Positions 57,601 through 60,000 of a stretch of DNA of 60,000 nt are shown here, piece after piece. The notes beneath the pieces were generated by a model. The model saw only the letters and a list, made by a program, of their open reading frames with translations. It was not told the origin of the DNA and searched no databases. A program made the position numbers and the translations under genes. The stretch spans positions 15,900,953 through 15,960,952 of the forward strand of contig NC_088324.1 in NCBI RefSeq assembly GCF_910592395.1, in the 5' to 3' direction. The stretch comes from Lineus longissimus (taxonomy: Eukaryota; Nemertea; Pilidiophora; Heteronemertea; Lineidae). The first letter of the stretch is position 1, and the number at the start of each line of letters is the position of its first letter.

Positions 57601-60000
57601 TCGCTCATATTTACCCTTCCTTGTCCTTTCATAGATGGACCGACTCCCCAAACCACATGGCAACTGTACCAAACAGGAGGAACTCCAATATTACTCTAAA
57701 TACACTGAAATGGCTTGTAAGAAGGATTGCCAAGCTGTGGATTTCATCGCCAGGTGTGGCTGTAGACAGTCTTCGCTGTGGAGATCAGACAGTAAGTCTC
57801 ATAATAAGAATCAAATCTCAGTGAGGCTCGATACTGAGTAGGTAGAGTCATCATGATAGTGATAGCGGATTTACATAGCACTTTGCCAGGGTCTGTATCA
57901 AAGTGCTTCACCACAACTAGGCCTATCACTGCCATGGATCTCCACGGGTCGAGCACGCAGCTGGGTTCCAGACAAGGTTCAGGTCAAGGCATGATTCTTG
58001 GTACAGCACTTTAACCAAGAGTCAAGTCTATAGTGTCATTGGTTATTACCATAGTAGACCTCTTGTTGCCGCCAACTTTCAGACAGGCCATTTCTACTGA
58101 TTTATTTTCCATTGTAGCTATCCCCATCTGTACGATCAAGCAGACACTCGAATGCTACGAGAAACACTCAGAACATTTTCAAATGCCCTCCATAGGTAAG
58201 CTTCTCTCGCTCACCATGATGTGCGACGTAGCTCCCTGCGCTGCACTGCTTGGAGATCAGGCGATCTGTACAGAGTTTGAAGTTTACCAACATCATTGCA
58301 CCATGTTCGTTCCCCCATCGTACAGTTCGTTTATTGACTTTGAAACTCCCAACAACATTGTCATACACATGGATAGCGTGGTCATCTTACATTTAATACA
58401 TCATGAACTGTTTCTTATCATAAACTTCAAGTCTCCTTCTTTCCGAACAGGCATCTCCACCGAGCACGCTGCCGCCAACTGTTCAAAGTGCGAGTCTCCC
58501 TGTAACTCTGTTTTCTACCAACCAAACTTCTCATATCTAAAGACCTCGAACTTCGATGTGGACAGAAACCTGGCTGAGCTAGACCATGCCACTCTCCTGG
58601 TAGGTACACAAATCAGCTTTTCCAACTCTGCTCAAAGCGCTTCGAGGTCCCAGAGTGACCCTGGGGCAGCTGCAAAACTGCACTCAATAGTCATCGAATT
58701 CTTGCGCGGAGTGAGCAGATATCTCGGAAGAGACACTACCACGTTGTCAATAGTCCTGCACTCTTCCAACTACGCCATCACCAACAATTGCTTTCTGTTC
58801 CAGGCCCGCTACACCAAGGCCAGGGATACTGTGAGCGCCACGGACAAGCGGACCCTGACCAAGGACTTCAAACTACTCAACACCCTGATAGATGCAGCGG
58901 CACAAGTGGAGCATTTCCTCACCGCAGAGGATTCTGGGACATTCTGGGGCAACGACCTTATTTCAAAGACAAGAATGTTTGGTTTCCAAGGATACAGGAA
59001 TGTTGCTAACATGGCTGGCGGACTGGGCAGGTACACGGAAAAGATCGCAGGTTACTTCAGGGAAAGGCGAGAACTCGTGGAACAGCTGTTTGCAAGGGGA
59101 GTGCAGATCGTCAAGGAACACACCTTGGACGAGGTCTCGTTGAATATCGCGAGATATGCGGAAGACGTGCGCGCAGATATCGTAGCGCTTGCTAACTTCA
59201 CGAACAGTAATGATCCAGCATTGCGTGAGACCGTGCGGAAACGTTGGTATGAGCATGCGTCGAACTTGGTGGCGTCAAAACAAAACGCAGTAAAAAGGTC
59301 ACGTGAGGAAATAAAACGTATCATCCACGCCTACGAAACTGGCTTTCCCCTCGTCCCGTATGCTGATACGGTCAACAAAACTAGACTGGGATTGATTCCG
59401 ACGAACCTACTGAAGGAGGCCGTCTCCTCGGAGAAGGCAAAGCAGAACTTCAAGGACATGGAAGCCTCCCTCTCGTATATCACAGATACATTGAATGCGT
59501 TAGACGTTGCGGTTTCAACTGCATACGGAAGCTACCAGTACGAACCGAAGAAGATCAACATTTCCCTTGACTCCCTAACGGCGGCAGTCACCGAGTTCCA
59601 TGCGTTCCAAGTCTCCGCGGTTCAGGATGTGTTCTATAAAGTGGCGGACAGTGCCACCAGGACTGAGCGGATCTACCAGGATAAGATCCGGACCTTCGAC
59701 GCGACTGGGGTCAGGGAAGACCTGTCCGAACCCGGCGACATCATCATCAACAGCGCAAAAGAACAGAAAAGCGAATACAGTTCGTTCAACGCGTCCTTGT
59801 CTATCATCAGAGGATACCTCGAGCACCAGACTCCAGGCAAAACAGATATCGCCAAGCATTTCACGAGCCAGGGCATGACAATTAAGATTGCAGACTTCAA
59901 CACCTACTTCAAGACGATAAAGCTACAGTTTCGCTCTCTTATCGCCCGGTATCTGAAGTATTATAACATCTTCAAGAAGTCGGTCTTGGCGCCCGCCATT
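48422..60000 (+). CDS. DEG/ENaC (ASIC/FaNaC-type) ion channel, 5' part, runs off the window
   Basis: Nine exons join in agreeing phases to 829 residues: 48422-48651, 53666-53833, 54584-54784, 56702-56826, 57204-57385, 57635-57791, 58118-58195, 58451-58599, 58804-60000+. Features: cytosolic N-terminus with CHG (His-Gly, 62-63); TM1 (about 79-97); FPVIAICNQNEF after the first palm strand; SCKWNRMSC with GICFEFN; the GLQLVLNIEQYEYM palm strand and VPMVT; LPKPHGNC; CGC; C-x2-C-x3-C (NCSKCESPC); then at least 399 cysteine-free residues. This is a sodium-selective or cation channel subunit of the plasma membrane; the gating stimulus is unknown. TM2 and the GxS filter must lie beyond the window. Exon 1 follows a good acceptor (GTTTCAG at 48410), so a 5' untranslated exon exists. 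The alternative first exon 49165-49256 has the same phase. Confidence 0.93.
48652..49164. other. Intron between channel exons 1a and 1b
   Basis: No further coding element recognised. It may hold the promoter of exon 1b. Confidence 0.5.
49165..49256 (+). CDS. Channel exon 1b (alternative first coding exon)
   Basis: ATG TTC GCT opens MFAKMMIDLTQATTCHGIRF and on to FWFR, clearly homologous to the end of exon 1a. It ends in the same phase (2) at the same donor, GTAGGT. In-frame codons before the ATG read KRKVST, matching the KRK of exon 1a, so the duplication includes upstream coding sequence. No strong acceptor precedes it, so it is more likely a first exon with its own promoter than a skipped internal exon. 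Confidence 0.8.
49257..50112. other. Start of the large intron of the channel gene
   Basis: Nothing recognised. Confidence 0.5.
50113..50310. repeat. SINE-like composite in the intron
   Basis: GGTGGCCTGGTGGCCGAGAG (A-box-like) on the + strand is followed by TTTCCCATCGGATGGACGTA, a phrase common in invertebrate SINE bodies. A - strand GGGTTCGAGTCCC (B box) lies at about 50288-50300. The order suggests two nested or rearranged SINE pieces. Confidence 0.4.
50311..51281. other. Intronic stretch
   Basis: Nothing recognised. Confidence 0.5.
51282..51820 (+). repeat. 77-bp tandem repeat, seven copies
   Basis: GACAATGATGTTTGAAAGAG recurs at 51296, 51373, 51450, 51527, 51604, 51681 and 51758, exactly 77 bases apart. 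The units contain GCCGCGGTGGTGGCTCAGGC. Variants are few: GTGAC/GAGAC, and CACTTCC/CATTTCC/CATTTCA. It lies inside the large intron of the channel gene. Confidence 0.96.
51821..53665. other. Rest of the large channel intron
   Basis: Open frames on the - strand (51907-52371, 154 codons) and on both strands at 52900-53240 are unsupported by splice sites or family. GGCCAATCAA / TTGGCCAATAC words near 52290 and 52360 form a loose inverted pair. Confidence 0.4.
53666..53833 (+). CDS. Channel exon 2 (TM1 and first extracellular strand)
   Basis: It follows acceptor ATATTTGCAG. It encodes GFWLLAFLAAVCILVVQ (TM1) and MKFPVIAICNQNEF, both hallmarks of the family. Phase 2 at both ends; donor GTAAGT. 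Confidence 0.92.
54584..54784 (+). CDS. Channel exon 3 (finger region)
   Basis: It follows CCTCTTCTTCCAG. It encodes residues 133-199, with ITEAVKNDRRALIND, CRKCD and HRKEDMIV. Two inner donors (GTAAGT 54676, GTGAGT 54715) end in phase 1 and would break the frame. The outer donor GTAATA (54785) ends in phase 2 and restores the family motif DMIVSC. Confidence 0.85.
54785..56701. other. Channel intron 3
   Basis: No other gene or repeat is recognised. Confidence 0.6.
56702..56826 (+). CDS. Channel exon 4 (finger/palm, GICFEFN motif)
   Basis: It encodes CKWNRMSCSPDDFEITLT and GICFEFNG, the conserved Cys and G-x-C-x-x-FN motif. Enters phase 2, leaves phase 1 at GTTAAG. Confidence 0.9.
56827..57203. 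other. Channel intron 4 with a small imperfect duplication
   Basis: GCTCATCAAGAGCT with following bases recurs about 66 bases apart (about 56887 and 56952), roughly 75 percent identical. Confidence 0.5.
57204..57385 (+). CDS. Channel exon 5 (palm strand)
   Basis: It encodes GLQLVLNIEQYEYM, LLYSNREVPMVT and QGVAPGTRTFVGTTV, the conserved palm segment. Enters phase 1, leaves phase 0 at GTAAGC. Confidence 0.92.
57410..57510 (+). pseudogene. Decayed half-copy of channel exon 5 in the intron
   Basis: ATC TTA CTC TAT TCC AAC encodes ILLYSN and continues VPMVT, exactly as in exon 5, then diverges and reaches TGA at about 57511-57513. It begins 26 bases after the exon 5 donor and has no own acceptor, so it looks like a partial tandem duplication that is decaying, not a usable exon. 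Confidence 0.75.
57635..57791 (+). CDS. Channel exon 6 (LPKPHGNC, CGC region)
   Basis: It encodes RLPKPHGNCTKQEELQYY, CKKDCQAVDFIARCGC; these cysteines belong to the thumb disulphide ladder. Phase 0 in, phase 1 out at GTAAGT. It begins with ATG by coincidence. Confidence 0.92.
57792..58117. other. Channel intron 6
   Basis: Nothing recognised beyond splice sites. Confidence 0.7.
58118..58195 (+). CDS. Channel exon 7 (small thumb exon)
   Basis: It encodes TIPICTIKQTLECYEKHSEH with two ladder cysteines. Phase 1 to phase 1. The acceptor CCATTGTAG and donor GTAAGC are good. Confidence 0.88.
   Translation, partial: LSPSVRSSRHSNATRNTQNIFKCPP
58451..58599 (+). CDS. Channel exon 8 (C-x2-C-x3-C of the thumb)
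   Basis: It encodes NCSKCESPCNSVFY and PNFSYLKTSNF, the last conserved cysteines before the final palm strand. Phase 1 in, phase 0 out at GTAGGT. Confidence 0.9.
58804..60000 (+). CDS. Channel exon 9 (long helical insertion, open at window end)
   Basis: After TTCTGTTCCAG the frame is open for 399 codons to the last base. It has no cysteine, many Glu/Lys/Arg/Ala/Leu residues suggesting long helices, and sequons at about residues 561, 621, 682 and 759 that fit an extracellular place. Ordinary DEG/ENaC subunits have only about 20-30 residues here before the strand leading to TM2. The frame joins exon 8 in phase 0. Confidence 0.85.

Overview
This window is nuclear DNA from an animal, most likely a marine invertebrate (lophotrochozoan-like, though the sequence does not settle the phylum). 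The grounds are multi-exon genes with GT-AG introns, two eukaryotic tRNA-Phe genes, tRNA-derived SINE-like pieces, TA-flanked inverted-repeat elements, a LINE 3' end, and two typical metazoan receptor genes. There are no operons and no ribosome binding sites.

Layout: (1) 3.36-8.01 kb, + strand: a three-exon gene for a 1229-residue receptor with a C-type lectin domain, a second degenerate lectin-like domain, LDLa repeats, leucine-rich repeats and a seven-helix domain. This is the GRL101 / relaxin-receptor-like (type C LGR) family. (2) 8.71-8.86 kb, - strand, tail to tail with it: the last coding exon of a small secreted peptide with an inhibitor-cystine-knot cysteine pattern directly after a Lys-Arg site. 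(3) 9-48 kb: gene-poor DNA with tandem arrays, four foldback or MITE-like elements, pogo/Tc-like terminal repeats, SINE-like heads, a LINE 3' end, a duplicated tRNA-Phe pair and several weak candidate exons, mostly on the - strand. An array of about three 813-bp units at 19.7-22.2 kb carries, per unit, a 61-codon ORF and a tRNA-like cassette with Pol III features. (4) 48.4-60 kb, + strand: the 5' part of a DEG/ENaC ion-channel gene. Nine phase-compatible exons give 829 residues, still open at the window edge.

The channel gene is the most interesting locus. It has two homologous alternative first coding exons (1a and 1b), each with the His-Gly gating motif and the same splice phase. It has a decayed half-copy of exon 5 in the following intron. 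Its ninth exon encodes at least 399 residues of cysteine-free, helix-like, sequon-bearing sequence at a point where ordinary family members have only a short segment before the last palm strand and TM2. No cooperative system is proved. A possible link between the knottin peptide and the channel is only a hypothesis, because many knottins with this cysteine spacing act on ion channels.
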